NCBI GenBank assembly: GCA_007258455.2
Contig: VDFB02270651.1
Span: 702,299,360 to 702,363,359 of the forward strand
DNA length: 64,000 bases
Source: Sequoia sempervirens
Taxonomy: Eukaryota > Streptophyta > Pinopsida > Cupressales > Cupressaceae
Direction: 5' to 3'
Shown one piece after another: positions 33,466 to 45,892 of this stretch. Within the stretch, counting starts at the first letter, position 1. Each line of letters begins with the position of its first letter. The translations under genes were made by a program, and so were the position numbers. A model generated the notes under the pieces. The model did no database searches. It had not been told where the DNA came from and saw only the letters and a program-made list of their open reading frames with translations.

Positions 33466-34822
33466 AGTCTGAAACAGGTTATCCAGCTTGAGCCAACACC
33501 TGTTCCTCAATCTATAAAAGCCTTTGCCCCTGCAACAATAGCTAATCTTGGACCAGTGTTTGACTTTTTTGGTTGTGCTATTGAAGGCTTAGAGGATCAT
33601 ATTATTGTAGAGGTAAATGGGGGGATAAAGCCTGACAAAATTTTGATTTCTTCAATAACCAGTGACCGCAATAGATTCAGTCATGATCCGGTGAAGAATT
33701 GTGCCGGGATGGCAGCAAAGGCAACCATGGAATTGCTTGGAATTCGTTCTGTAGGCTTGTCACTTTCTCTTCATAAGGGTCTGCCTTTGGGAAGTGAGCT
33801 TGGCTCAAGTGCAGGTAGTGCAGCAGCGAGTGCTTTATTTGGGAGTAAATTAACAAAAGTAGACCTATTTGTCCTTCAGACTGAACTATAGAAGGGGAAA
33901 AGAAAGGCAATTGGAGAAGGGCTGGCCAATAGAACTAGGGCTAAATTCTCTGCCCATAGGTCTGGTATCATTGAGCTGGATGATAATACTCTAGAAAGTT
34001 CGTTTGAGGACCAGGTTAATTTTATAAATTTTATAACCAAAAAGTGGCATGCAGCTTCAGGCCTTAAGAAGCTGGCTGCTCCAAACCAGGCCTGTGTTCT
34101 GTTTTGGTTTCTCTATCGTTTGTCTATATTTCTGTTATTTTTCTACTGTTCTTGTTGGCCTAAGGGTTTTTTTTTTAAGTCTAACATCTTGTGGGGCCTG
34201 TCTCTTCTGCTTGTTGGCATTTACTTTTGTACGAGAGTTTGGGTCCTTTCAAAAACTCATTTTTATCTTTTATCCAAAACAAAAGCAGACCTTGTTGTGG
34301 CTGGATTGGAGTTGGAAGCAGTTGTAAGTGGTTATCATGCATATACTGTTGCTCCAACTGTGATGGGTGGTTTTGTTCTTGTTCAGAGTCATAGTCCACT
34401 TGATCTTATCTCCCTTCCATTCCCCAATGATAAAGGTCTCTTCTTTGTGCTTGTCACTCCTGCTTTTGAAACCCCAATAAAGAGAATGTGAGCAGTGCTT
34501 CCAAGAGAAATTACTATGAAAGATCATATATTGAATTGTAGCCAGGCATCAGCTCTTGTTGCGGCTGTCCTTTGGGGAGCTGCACTATCATCAGATTCTA
34601 TAGTTGTACCAATAGGCCCCCCCTAATTCTGGGAATGTTGGAACTTGGAAGTCAAGAAAGCTGCTCTTGAAACAGGTGCATACTGTTGTAGCTGTTATAA
34701 ACACTGTAGAAAAAGGAAAGGCTATTGCTGAAGCCATGGTGGATATGTTTCTAATGGAAGGGAAATTCGAAGCTTCTGTATGGGTTGAAAAGCTGGATAG
34801 AACTGGTGCACAAGTTGTTTAA
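33466..34822 (+). pseudogene. HSK: Homoserine kinase (ThrB) pseudogene
   Basis: Homoserine kinase phosphorylates homoserine in plastids on the way to threonine and methionine. The copy starts in the region after the transit peptide: FAPATIANLGPVFDFFGCAI, NCAGMAAKATMELLGI and the GHMP-kinase loop GLPLGSELGSSAGSAAA, where a Gly normally stands at the E. It is interrupted by a LINE fragment (33873-34277) and resumes with ADLVVAGLELEAVVSGYHA, MGGFVLVQSHSPLDLISLPF and LFFVLVTPAFETPIKRM. Then come a TGA at 34490, NCSQASALVAAVLWG with a short deletion, and a frameshift. The C-terminal glycine motif (ISGAGPT region) is deleted, and the end ASVWVEKLDRTGAQVV stops at 34822. No transit peptide start is visible. 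Plainly non-functional. Confidence 0.93.
33873..34277 (+). mobile_element. 5'-truncated LINE fragment inside the HSK pseudogene
   Basis: A 405-bp insertion bracketed by a 21-bp imperfect repeat (33852-33872 and 34278-34298, 18 of 21 identical), both copies starting AACAAAAG. The HSK reading is duplicated across it (KVDLFV before, KADLVVAGLE after). Its 3' end reads GGGTCCTTTCAAAAACTC, ending in TTTTATCTTTTATCC, with an A run shared with the target, typical of plant LINE tails. The first stop seen in the HSK frame (after VLQTEL) belongs to this insertion. Confidence 0.75.
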
Positions 34823-36035
34823 TCAGAGCTAGAGAATTGCTCCTCTTTACATTTATTTCTGTTCTTTCAAATGTTTGTTTCTGCATTTTGTTGTTATTTA
34901 TGCTAATTTACAAGAGATTAAGCTATAAGAAGTCCGATATATGTTTCAATTTTTTAAATGCTTTATTTGGAAGGAACTTGGGTATCGAACCATTGCTATC
35001 TGCTGTTAAAATTCTACCATCTGTCAACTGGTTTCTGCTGAGTTATTGTTTAACCAGTCTCTTTACCTTTTGTGCAATTGTTTACAACTCTGTTTCTTAA
35101 AATCGCTTTTTCATATATTTATGTGAAGAAAGCAATGACAAGTGTGATATACACCCGGACTCATTCTTAGATGCCTCGATAAAGGATTTACTGTTCACTA
35201 GATCTACTGTTTACGTGCTGTATGACTGTTGTCTCCTTTATATTCCAACAATCCAACTATGTAGCTTGGCATTAGTGAGTAATGTTTGAAATCAGAGTCT
35301 GCTTGAATGTAAATTAAATTATAATTGCTGATCGATGCTTATTGTCAAGTTATGATATTGAAACCAAAGAAAATAGCACATTTAAATCTTTAATACAAGC
35401 TGGGTTAGATTTTTATATTTTTCAAAGCTTGTGAAATATTTATGCATTATTCTATAGATATTTCATGAAAGCAATTATATGTTCTACAGTTCACCAAAAT
35501 AAATCTAATGCTGCAAGTTATGGAAGAAGAGAGACGAATTAACAATGTAGTTCTACATATCTATCATTTCAATCCCTGGAAGATGAGGGCACGTATTAGT
35601 TTTAATTATGTCCTTTTCTATGCATGTTTTTTGTGAGAACTATAATGGGGCCTGCTTATAGGCTACAGTCATCTTCTATTAATTCCTTGGGTGCAACTGT
35701 TGATTTTCTTTGTTTTCAAAGAGAATGTTTGCCTGATCGTTTGTTTAAAAGACTCAGTGAGTTGGTGAATGAAACGATAAATCATCGTCCTCTGCTTGTT
35801 AAGTTCAATGCTACGATGGTTTCAACTTTCTGATATAGAACATTAATTTACAAAACAAGCAATATATTTGTGCATGAATATGTACTAATAAGTTAAGAAT
35901 AGGTTTTTCAAGAACAAGGTTTGGGCAGCTCAAAGATTCAAACTTTTCATTAGGAAAAAGCTATTTAAGAGTAAAATATAATTGATTTTTAACTTCTCGG
36001 TTTCACCAAGATGATCATAAAATAAGATTTCTTTT
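34823..36035. other. Intergenic DNA with a possible orphan exon
   Basis: Mostly AT-rich. Around 35645-35832 an open stretch (PAYRLQSSSINSLGATVDF to CLPDRLFKRLSELVNETINH) has an ordinary protein-like composition and could be an exon of an unidentified gene, perhaps the one supplying the exon-like unit at 36 kb. I do not recognise it. Confidence 0.35.
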
Positions 36036-36447
36036 AATCTCAGTGTATAGCATACTTTGCAATTTCTGAGTTAACTGTCCATCTGCAGGATCCATCTGGC
36101 TTTGCATTTGAGGCACCATTAAACAAGAAGGAAATAAAATGGGATGAGATGTACTTATCAACTCTTATCAATCTCAGTGTATAGCATACTTTGCAATTTC
36201 TGAGTTTACTGTCCATCTGCAGGATCCATCTGGCTTTGCATTTGAGGCACCATTAAACAAGAAGGAAATAAAATGGGATGAGATGTACTTATCAACTCTT
36301 ATCAATCTCAGTGGATAGCATACTTTGCAATTTCTGAGTTTACTGTCGACCTGCAGGATCCATCTGGCTTTGCATTTGAGGCACCATTAAACAAGAAGGA
36401 AATAAAATGGGATGAGATGAGATGTCGTACTTATCAACTCTTATCCC
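36036..36447 (+). repeat. Three tandem copies of a 134-bp exon-like unit
   Basis: Copies start with AATCTCAGTG(T/G)ATAGCAT at 36036, 36170 and 36304, an exact 134-bp spacing. Each contains a pyrimidine-containing CATCTGCAG-like acceptor (GACCTGCAG in the third) followed by an open stretch reading DPSGFAFEAPLNKKEIKWDEM. The third copy has a small internal duplication (GATGAGATGAGATG) before TACTTATCAACTC. Copies differ by only a few bases. Confidence 0.93.
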
Positions 36448-37013
36448 CGAGCTATGAACTTGTGAGGTCACAAATGGGGGACCTCATCCCCAATATAAAT
36501 TCTCAACAATAACACCCCAATGGGGTTTGAACCTTGATGGCGAAAATAACAACACAACTCAACCACCATACCATGCCACTATTGATATCATTTTTTATAA
36601 TTATTTAAATATATGCAAATCATTTGTGCTGTCTTCGTTTTAAGTTCATTTTTTATTAGTTAGATGGCATCCTTTTAACATGATTGAGGTTCTTCACTTG
36701 CAAGTTTAAGGTCAACGTTCTTCAACGAAATCTGATATTAGATAGGGGTTTTTAGAAAGGGTGGGCGTGTTAATCATGGAGAGTTTTCAAATGGCACTAA
36801 AAAAATTCTCATATTACAATGCTTTTTGGCTTATTTTTATTAAGCAAGAGAGCTCTCAATGTCACTTAAAAACTTTGTGGTTCAATGGGAAGTATATTGT
36901 AGCAAGAAGGTGCAATGCATCATTTTGTTAGCAACTATTTTTTATTAAAATGATTTCCTTACAATCATTTTCATTACATCTTAAACCCTAATTGTAACTA
37001 GCCAAGAAATTTA

Positions 37014-37407
37014 TGTTGGTGTAAATAGGTGTTTTATCTATTTAGGTCTTTTTTACATGTTAAGTCCACTTAGGTCTTAGGAGGGAATATTTCTAGATAG
37101 TTTTAGTTGTCGCTAGATTTTATCTTATTTTTTAACATTTAATGCTTGTGTTGTAGGTCATTCAATATTTGTTGAGGTAGTTGTCTCATTGTACAAGATT
37201 GAGACACATGTCAAGATCTCGTCTAATCTTATGTCACAACTTGCTTTATGAGCAAGACATTATAGCAAGACATCGTATGCACATGATATTCAATCTGGTA
37301 ATCTTGCATCCTTAATTATAGCATGATATTTGTCATTTCTCCCTTGTGGAAGTTATTGTTGTCTTGTAGGTGAGTTTGGGGTGTTGAGGAGTTCATAAAC
37401 TCGTACG
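37014..37407 (+). repeat. 5' LTR of non-coding element
   Basis: 394 bp; the last base is G where A is expected in CA. It is directly followed by the primer-binding site. Confidence 0.9.
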
Positions 37408-39136
37408 TGGCATTAGAGCTTCAATGTTTCAGACTTATTTCTAGATTTAAGGGATTAATTTTGGTGTGAAAATTTTGTTGGGTGTGATTAGAGGTTTTAA
37501 GGACCTCACCATTAAATCCAAGGCATTTGAGAAATTCAAATTTGCCTTTCCTTTTGCCAAATTTTGTCATATTTTGTTTGGTCTACAAGGGTTTCAAGTT
37601 AGGCAAAGGTTACCAGATTCAAGAGGTAGCTGAATTTTTGAAGTGCTTTGGGTCAAAATTGCCTTTGCCATGGTGTCTAAGAGACCCAAAAATTTCAAGA
37701 TTGATTGTTAATTCGTCGAAAAATGACATTTTTTTGAAAGGGCATCTAAAGTTTTTTTTTTTCAAATTTCTTTGCGAAAAATCCGTATAGTACGAAATTC
37801 ATATTGTACAACATCGTCAAAGTCGTGTTGTCTGTGGTTGGCATTGGTGGCATATTCTTGTGGAATCGACATATTTTGAGCATCAAAACAACATATTCCT
37901 TGGAGATTCTTTGCACAGGGTACTTGCGTTGCATGGTACTCTGATCACATCACTAGGGTACGGTTTTGTTAGCGTTGGCATGTTGGTACAAATTGGTTTA
38001 TTTTTTTGCAGGATTTAATATTAACAAAATTTGTTTTTAAACATGTGAAATAAATTTTTATACACCAATGGTTTTGTTAAGTTGCGATCATGGGGTTAAA
38101 CCCTAGTGGCTCCTATTCACAGGAGGGGCCCCGCATGGCGTGCAAGAGCCGTCGTTGGGCAACACTTTTTTTTAACTTGTGTTTAATTAGTTGGTCACAT
38201 GGGCGTCTGGGGGCCTATGGCCTAGGGCCCCAAATTTTGCCCCATTATGCTCAAATCGAGCAATTTTTTCAAAATGTCATAACTTGCAATCCATGGGTCA
38301 TTTTTCAAAAACAAGATATTGTTGGAAAGTTGGTTCGGTGTACTTCGCAGTGTTGTAGGTCATTTTCCAAACTTTTGCTATTTGGAGGCATTTATTGTTA
38401 GTTGAAGTCAAATATTTATTTTTGGTTTTCAAGCTCATAACCTTTTGCCACAATGTCCGATTTTTGTGATTCTTGCAATGTTGGAAAGATATTAAGGAGC
38501 TCTATTATGCCATCTATGCACTTTTGTTCCAACTCAGCCCCATGTATTTTTTATTCAAATTTGTGTGTATTTACATTCTAGTTGATCACTTCGATATATT
38601 GCCACTTGGGAAGGCAGAATTTTGATCTATGTATTTCATTTCGATTCTAGAACAATGTTCTATTTCCTGTTGCTTCATTCAGATTCTAGGGTTGCTCCAT
38701 ATTGAGAGTTTACTAGTGTTCCTTGGCATCGGGACTGTTGCTTTATAATGATTCTTGGGTTGCTCCACAATTAAGAGTTTCCAGCGTTTCTAGCATCTTT
38801 CCTTTGCTTGCCAAGGTTCCAAAGTTATTCCACTAGTTTGCTTTCAGTGTTTCTTTGTAGTAGGTTATCTCATTAGGTAGGAGGGCTGAATGGTCTCTCT
38901 TCCTCTCTCTTATGGGTGGTTCTTTTTCCTCGCATAAAGTTTTGTCCTCTCATGCTTCATTAAATTGTATCTTATCTCTCATTTGGGGAGGAGTTTGGTC
39001 CCATTGGGTTTTCTTCTTTTCTTTGTTTGTGAGAGATTGAATTTATATGTACATGGGTTCCTAACATAACCTTGTAGTCGAGACCTATCTTTGTGTCATT
39101 TGTATAATAATACTCCCTAAGTTGTACTTAAGGGGG

Positions 39137-39521
39137 TGTTGGTGTAAATATGTGTTTTACCTATCTAGGTCATATTTACATGTTAAGTCCACTTAGGTCC
39201 TAGGAGAGAATCTTTCTAGATAGTGTTAGTTGTCACTAGATATTATCTTATCTTTTGGCATTTAATGCTTGTATCTTAGGCCATTTAATACTTGTTGAGG
39301 TAGTTGTCTCATTGTACAGGATTAAGACGCATGCCAAGGTCTTGTCTAATTTTATTTCACAACTTGCCTTATAAGAAAGGCATCATATATACATGATATT
39401 CAATCCGACAATCTTGCATCCATAATCATAGAATGATATTTTCGCCATTATTTCTTGTGGAAGTTATTGTTGTCTTGTAGGTGATCCTGTGATGTTGAGG
39501 AGTTCACCATAAACTCCTACA
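39137..39521 (+). repeat. 3' LTR of non-coding element
   Basis: 385 bp, TG...CA ends intact, followed by the ATTTA target copy. Confidence 0.9.
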
Positions 39522-39526
39522 ATTTA

Positions 39527-42500
39527 TTCATTAATAAGGATCTATCTTGATGTAAAGATACATTAAGATACACCATTTTTTTTTTTATTAGCAAAATTTT
39601 TTATAAGTAATCCATTTTACTTGTATCAACATAAAAAGATCACTTTTGTGTCATACAAATTCATTGTATATACGCCATAGAAGCATGTATATCTTAATAG
39701 ATGCCAATCATGGTAGGGATCAACTCAACTATGTAAAGAACACAATATGCTAGAATTTCTAGTGCATTATGAGGTCTTGAAAACAATAATATAACCTATC
39801 AAATAAAGCGAGTATAACAGCAAATAGATATAATGAGTTTTAATGCCAAGAATTTAATTAATTGGTATTTCGTTCATGGTTGACACTAAATTTGAATAAG
39901 TTCATTGCAAGCTTTCAATGATTTTTAGTTTAGATGGAAAATTGTAAGATAATTCCAACTAAGTGAATAAGGAATCCTTACACATCTCGATCAAGTAGTC
40001 TTTGTTGGCTTGTTGAGGGGGTTAATGATGGCAATATCTCCATGTACTAGGATAAGTATAGACTAATTATACATAGGCTCACCATTTCATCACCAATCCA
40101 TTTATCATGTACACACATGTTGATTAGTCAACAATAAATAAGGGAATGCAATCCTTTTTTTGGTTCACAGTTAGCTATGATGATAAGACAAACATACCAT
40201 ATTATTTGAATTCATCACAAGTAATGACATAGTTGCTTAGAACAACAGACATGCAATGCAACTTAGTACTTTATGACATCAATAGTTATTAATTAGTTCT
40301 ATTACATTCTATTGAACCTTTCAGATGGGTAGATCTTGGTTCTTATTGCATGTGTGCCATTGGTGAAAGTTTCTCTATTATATGAATGGTGGGTAGATCT
40401 TAGTATCTATCACTTGCACGCAATTGGTGAACATCAACTAGATCCTATGATGTAGTCAATTGCTCCTATTTTCAGAACATGTTCCTTAACTTCTATCATT
40501 TGGAATGCAATTATAAGCTTATTTGCTAGATAAGTTATAAGATTTATTGGTTCAATGATCATTTTGGGAAGATGAGGACAAACCATGTTTGCAAGAGAAC
40601 GCTAGTCCTCTACCTATGCTCTTGTAGTGCCCCCCCATTTCAATCATATGTGTTTCCATAGAAGAAAATTCTTGTATCTGACTTGGTTTCGACTTATGGT
40701 GAAACAAAGTATATAGATACACCTAACTAGATAATTATCACTCAATACCATAGTCTTATTGAAGTTTAACATAAACTTGAGTTAGTAGTCCATGTTCAAT
40801 TCTTCGAAAGACAATTGTAGCCTTGGCGCTCTACTTGTGTAAACATTAGACACTACATAATATAGACAAGAATTTGTTGATGCATTCATCTTCTAGTACC
40901 CTTCCACCCTCCTAAAAAACTTTGATTAACAATAAGTATCAACCCTAATAAATTTCTTGATTGACATTCGACTTTCCATACTTAATACCTATTACCCAAA
41001 ATTCTCCCTTAAAACACCTCTAGTACCTTCATTTTTTAAAATATAAATATAAATCCACTTACAAATGTAATTATCACTACTCAAAAATAACACTAAACAT
41101 CCTAAATTTTTCTTCTCTAACCTTTATTTCTTTTGTCCTATATCAAGAGCACATACCATTAATCTATTCATGCTAATAATTTAATTAAAGAAAGGGGGTT
41201 GATCGTAACTATAATATTATTCATCTTTTATGTTCTAACACAATGATAATTTACATTGCATTAAGATCCTCATTTTTTTATGAAAGCATAGCTATATACC
41301 TATCATTCATGTTTTAACTTAATAATATTTGTAATGTTGAATTTGCATGTTTGTCTTTTTTTATTTAATTTTGTGTTTATTTTGAGAAATGTCTTAATAT
41401 ATGCATATATTGATAAATGGCTTAATCATGTGTGAATTTTGTCTCCCTTCCCCATACTATTTGCCTATCCACTTACACACACTTCAATACACTTATTCCT
41501 TACCTCACTCATATGTACACATATCTTGATATATTCACATATTATATACACATTGATCACACCAACTTATGCACATATCTCTATTTTTTTTAGCTCCCCT
41601 AATATGATTGTTTCTATGTCTTGGGGTTCTGTGGTTGTGGGATTGACCCTGTAGTCATAGACTTGACCATCCCAAACTCAAAACTTGGTTGACTTGTCCA
41701 TTCATTTCCCACCAAGGACTAACAACACACAAATTTGTGTAATTTATTGTTAAATGTCCTTGTATTTAAGGGCATTCAATGCATTCATTTACACATCTAT
41801 TCATCTCAATATTGCATCTTTCGTATACCATTCAAACATCATTCATATTTAGAGGAGAAAACATTTCAATTGGTGCAATAAAAGGAACTTAGATTTGCAT
41901 GATCGTCTTATGAACATATGCACATTTGAAGAGTGTTGTTGATTTTTCACACATTTCCATGAGTTGACTTTGGAGAACACATCCCCTTGCAACATGATGA
42001 CAATTATTCCAAGGTGTTTTTAAATACCACTAGTCTTAGGTAGCATAAAAGACAAAAGAAGTAAAGCTGAATCAAGAAAAAAGAGTTATACATACTATGT
42101 GGTAATTTCTACAAATACATGACATTTTTGTTGACAAAATATTTTGATTTTGATGTGAGTTACAAAATGGAATATGATCTCTTCTTGATCCTATATATCA
42201 CAAATTCCATAACCTTCACATGGATAATTCATTCTTCAATTCTAGAGCTAAGTATATTTATTATTCACATTTATTTCTATTACTTTGACATTAAATTTAG
42301 TGATACACTAGCCCACATATATTATCATTAAATTAGTATGTGTTAATTGTTCTTATTTGTACGAATGTTATTGGAATAGCCTATACTAAACATAAGGACA
42401 TATAGTTTCCTTTACATTTTTGATGAACTTGTTCAATCCTGCACAACCTATACTTCCTTTAGGATTTTTGTCAACATTACAAGTTTTAGATCTCATATAA

Positions 42501-42629
42501 TTTTGATTCATCATCTATTTTTAGATTCAAAGGGTTTCAATTGAATTTATTTGCATATTTATGAATAGGGTTTGGGTCTACATAACAATTTATTTATCTT
42601 CCCATCCTCCTACCCTAAGAAAATTTATC
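39527..42629. other. AT-rich DNA, no gene recognised
   Basis: Three kilobases with only short ORFs. It is probably old repeat-derived sequence. The TSD of the first gag-only copia lies at its right end. Confidence 0.5.
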
Positions 42630-42634
42630 ATTAT

Positions 42635-43913
42635 TGTTGAAAATGGAGGTAAATTTTGTAGCTTTAAACCTTGTAAAACTATTATACTGTAGATCTGAAT
42701 AAGTGTTCTTTGTTACAATTTCTTTGTGGATGATTATCTGTTTAGATTCATTTTACCATTTGTAGAAGTAGACAGAAAATTGTAGAAGAATAAGACCAAA
42801 AGAAAGAAGTTACACAACATATACCATGGAGAAACCCTTTTGGGAAAAAACTCCACCAAGAATCACTAGTGCTTGTATTATTTAACCTTAGAACAAGATT
42901 ACAATAATTCTTTATCAATCCTTGCTTGTGATGCTTCTTTTTCCTTCAACAATTCTTCTTCACAACCTACAATAAAATCTAATAAACTCTCTTCAACTTG
43001 CTGCAATAGATAGACAATAATGAGCATTGTAAACTCCAAAGAGTTTACAATTACAAAGCACAATGCTTATCTCACAAAACCCACGCCTATTCTTTGCAAG
43101 TAGAGTTCTACTGTGAAGAACAATGTCCAAACAAGTCTTTTATCCATTTGGGCGTCCTAAACTGAAGTCATCACTCAACGTTGATTCCGAAGATATCTTG
43201 TAAGCTTATCCTCAAAGTTGGCGCTCAAGAATGGGCCCACTTAACTCAACCTTATAAAATATCTTCTCATGCAAAAGTGTTAACTCCAAGATGCCAACTT
43301 GGGTGCCCAAGGTGGGTCCAAGTCAATCTTTGTTAACTAAAACATCTCTCCACCATTCATGCAAATATCATGCACGATTGATCATCCCCACTTAACTGAA
43401 TGTATCACTTGTTATTGTCATGCAACTCAAGTCATTAGTCATGCATTCCAAGTCAACTGAAGTCAACTAGCATTTAACTAAAACTAACTACATGCAACTG
43501 AAGATAACTGAACCATAACTGAACTGAACTGAACTGAATTGAATTGAACTGAATTGAATTGAATTGAACTGAATTAAATTGAACTCCATGCATGTAAACA
43601 TCAATCCCTAACTTCTAGGATCTTTACATGCATTACTGAAGTGTTATCTTTTACTCCAAATAGTTAACATAACTCAAGGTGGGTTCCACCTTCCATGTGG
43701 GTGCCCCATGTGCTCCTATTTTGTAGGAGCTCTTCATGGGAATCCCCACATGTTCTTATCATTTTATAATTAATTACAAATTCCAATTTAAGTTCACTTC
43801 ATTCGAATTTAATCTCTTTCTAATCCTAGTGTTTGGGGAACACTTTCCAAGGACTTAGGAGATACATGAAATAATGTTTAGGATTGCAATTAAATGACAT
43901 CCTATTCCCAACG
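42635..43913 (-). repeat. 3' LTR of copia derivative 1
   Basis: Plus-strand reading begins TGTTGAAAATGGAGG; on the minus strand the LTR start is CGTTGGGAATAGG, with C for T in the TG. A minus-strand purine tract (AAGTGGGAGAA) lies just inside. It carries a longer ACTGA/ATTGA repeat than the other LTR (43517-43585). Confidence 0.92.
43517..43585. repeat. ACTGA/ATTGA pentamer array
   Basis: About 13 tandem pentamers, against about five in the equivalent stretch of the other LTR (46777-46802). Confidence 0.92.
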
Positions 43914-44039
43914 TTCTCCCACTTGACATTATACATTACAATTATTCTAAACAAGGAATCATTATTATAAATCAAGTACAGGACTCAAGGCCAATGGCCT
44001 TCCTGCACCAAATAATCAATCCATGCCAACTTCAAATTC

Positions 44040-44380
44040 AACCTGCATAATCATGAAGCTCCAAGAAAATGATTAAAACCAAGAGAACTTATCTATAGGA
44101 ACTGGTTTCATAAGATAATCTACAACATTAATTAAAGTGTCAACTTTCTCAATTAATACCTTCCCAATCTCAACCATTTCTCACACAAAGTGATACTGAA
44201 CATCAACATGCTTAGTACGAGCATGATACATAGGATTTTTGGCTAAACACATAGCACTTTGACTATCACATTCAAATTTAACTTACTTGCAATTAAAATC
44301 AATACCTTTCCCAAGACTATGTAACCAAACTACCTCTTTGGAGGCATGTGAAACTGCCGAGTGTGTTGAACTCACATCCA
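44040..44380 (-). pseudogene. Copia RNase H fragment
   Basis: On the minus strand, in one frame apart from a stop or two: HASKEVVWLHSLGKGIDFN, VKFECDSQSAMCLAKNPMYH and ARTKHVDVQYHF, then MVEIGKVLIEKVDTLINVVDYLMKPV. This is the conserved C-terminal end of copia RNase H. It sits just inside the 3' LTR as in full elements, but the rest of pol is missing before it. Confidence 0.88.
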
Positions 44381-44929
44381 ACCAAGGTGTAGGCTTCTCA
44401 TTCTTTACTGTTGAAAATAGCTTTTCTTACAAGTAACCATTCCAACAAATATCTCTTACCATAAGAGAACTCAAGCCTAATCTATTTCTCCAAGCATCCA
44501 TGAGGACTTGTAACCAACCAATCCATGCCAAACTCCAAATGCAACATAACACTATCATGAAGTAATCAAGCAAATGGTTAATGTACCCAATACTTAAGAG
44601 AACTACACAAGATCAATGTCAAAGCTCCAATCATGAATCAGGAACATAAACATGACAACATGATCTAATCATCTCCTACTAGGAAATCACATGCACCATA
44701 ACATATATACATCCTAGTATCAAGAGAACAAGTACCATGCCAAACTCTAAATTCATATCAAGAGTAAACCATGACATAATAGCAACCGCTCTAAACCAAG
44801 AAAAACTCATATCCTCAATCACATGAAGATAACCTTACCAATGATGCATCCATCTCATTGCCAACAAATCCCATTGAACCATGGTACGAGCTACACATGG
44901 CATCATGACTACCATCCTCCTCATGAAGA

Positions 44930-45763
44930 TCATTCTTTAACATCAAGCAAAGAGTCACCACTATCATTTTTAGATGAAGTGATCAAAGCATGATTACTGT
45001 CATCCGAGGATTCCTCTATAGAAGAATCAAAACTATTTTTCTTGTTCTTACAATCCTTCTTCACATGTCCCGTTTTACCACAGTTCCAACACTTTACCTT
45101 ACTCTGTCCTTTTGACTTACCCTTCCCTTCCTTGTCTCCCTTAGGTTCATTTTTCTCAGGCCTACCTTTTACAAACAAGGCATCTTGGATTTCTGTTTTA
45201 GACTTCCTCCTCATCTCCTTTAATAGGAGAGTAGGAATTATATTGTCCATCTTCGAATTTTTACCACTACCACTGATAGCAACAATTAGATTTTCCCAAG
45301 ATTCTGGTAAAGAACAAAATAACAAAATGCATTTATCTTCATCTTCTAGCTTTACATCTACATATGCTAACTGGCTTAGAATCAAATTAAAAGCATTCAA
45401 ATGATTTGCAACAGAATCACCATCTTTCATCTTTAAAGAATACAATTTTCTTTTTAGATACAACTTATTAGTAAGACTTTTGGTTTGATAGATATCACCT
45501 ATTCTCTTCCACATCTTATATGCTGTAGTTTCTTCTGAAACATTCAAGAGAACAACATCAACAAGACATAATCTTATGGTCCCTCTTGCCTTCTTATTAA
45601 ACTTAGCCCAATCCTCATCTGACATTGTTGTAGGTGACTTTGTCTCATTACCAACAACTAACCATTGATCTCTCTCTTCAAGGAGATCCTCCATTTTTAG
45701 TTTCCACATCTCATAATTAGATCCATTGAATCTTTCAATATCTAAATGAGAATTAGAACTCAT
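44930..45763 (-). CDS. Copia Gag (UBN2 domain plus zinc knuckle), intact
   Basis: Intact nucleocapsid-type Gag. The start is taken at the internal Met (MSSNSHLDIERFNGSNYEMW) because gag families begin just before the F-x-G-x-N-Y-x-x-W motif; the longer frame to 45826 adds only an untypical hydrophobic stretch. Features in order: FNGSNYEMWKLKMEDLL, a helical UBN2 domain (WKRIGDIYQTKSLTNKLYL, LKMKDGDSVANHLNAFN, LFCSLPESW), a basic linker rich in Lys/Gly, and a CCHC knuckle CWNCGKTGHVKKDC. The acidic serine-rich end runs to the stop at 44930. It is the only unbroken retroelement gag in the window. Confidence 0.92.
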   Translation of the reverse strand: MSSNSHLDIERFNGSNYEMWKLKMEDLLEERDQWLVVGNETKSPTTMSDEDWAKFNKKARGTIRLCLVDVVLLNVSEETTAYKMWKRIGDIYQTKSLTNKLYLKRKLYSLKMKDGDSVANHLNAFNLILSQLAYVDVKLEDEDKCILLFCSLPESWENLIVAISGSGKNSKMDNIIPTLLLKEMRRKSKTEIQDALFVKGRPEKNEPKGDKEGKGKSKGQSKVKCWNCGKTGHVKKDCKNKKNSFDSSIEESSDDSNHALITSSKNDSGDSLLDVKE

Positions 45764-45878
45764 TGTAACAAACTTATTTTCCAAAATCAGCAATAACACA
45801 ATAGTAAAAGCTCCCACTACAGCCAAAAAACTTCAAACTTTTAAGAGAAAGGCTTCCCAAACTCTACCCCAACCATTA

Positions 45879-45890
45879 GCTTTGATACAA
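45879..45890 (-). promoter_or_regulatory. Primer-binding site of copia derivative 1
   Basis: Minus strand TTGTATCAAAGC just inside the 5' LTR, the initiator Met tRNA site (TGGTATCAGAGC) with two changes. Confidence 0.8.
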
Positions 45891-45892
45891 AA

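Larger units (their letters stand above)
37014..39521 (+). mobile_element. Non-autonomous LTR retrotransposon (2.5 kb), no coding
   Basis: Direct repeats 37014-37407 and 39137-39521 begin TGTTGGTGTAAATA and end CTCCTACA (CTCGTACG in the left copy). The whole is flanked by ATTTA at 37009-37013 and 39522-39526. A primer site TGGCATTAGAGC (37408-37419) follows the left LTR directly, and a purine tract AAGGGGG precedes the right LTR. The 1.73-kb interior shows no gag or pol motif. It is a complete but non-coding element (between TRIM and LARD in size) that must have been mobilised by enzymes of another element. Numerous LTR differences show that it is not recent. Confidence 0.93.

Noticed and set aside
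34049..34491. ORFs of 60-120 residues overlapping the HSK pseudogene
   Set aside because: They run through the LINE insert and out-of-frame HSK sequence; only the HSK frame after 34278 is meaningful.
34837..35100. 87-residue hydrophobic ORF after the HSK pseudogene
   Set aside because: T-rich DNA gives leucine/phenylalanine runs; no recognised family.
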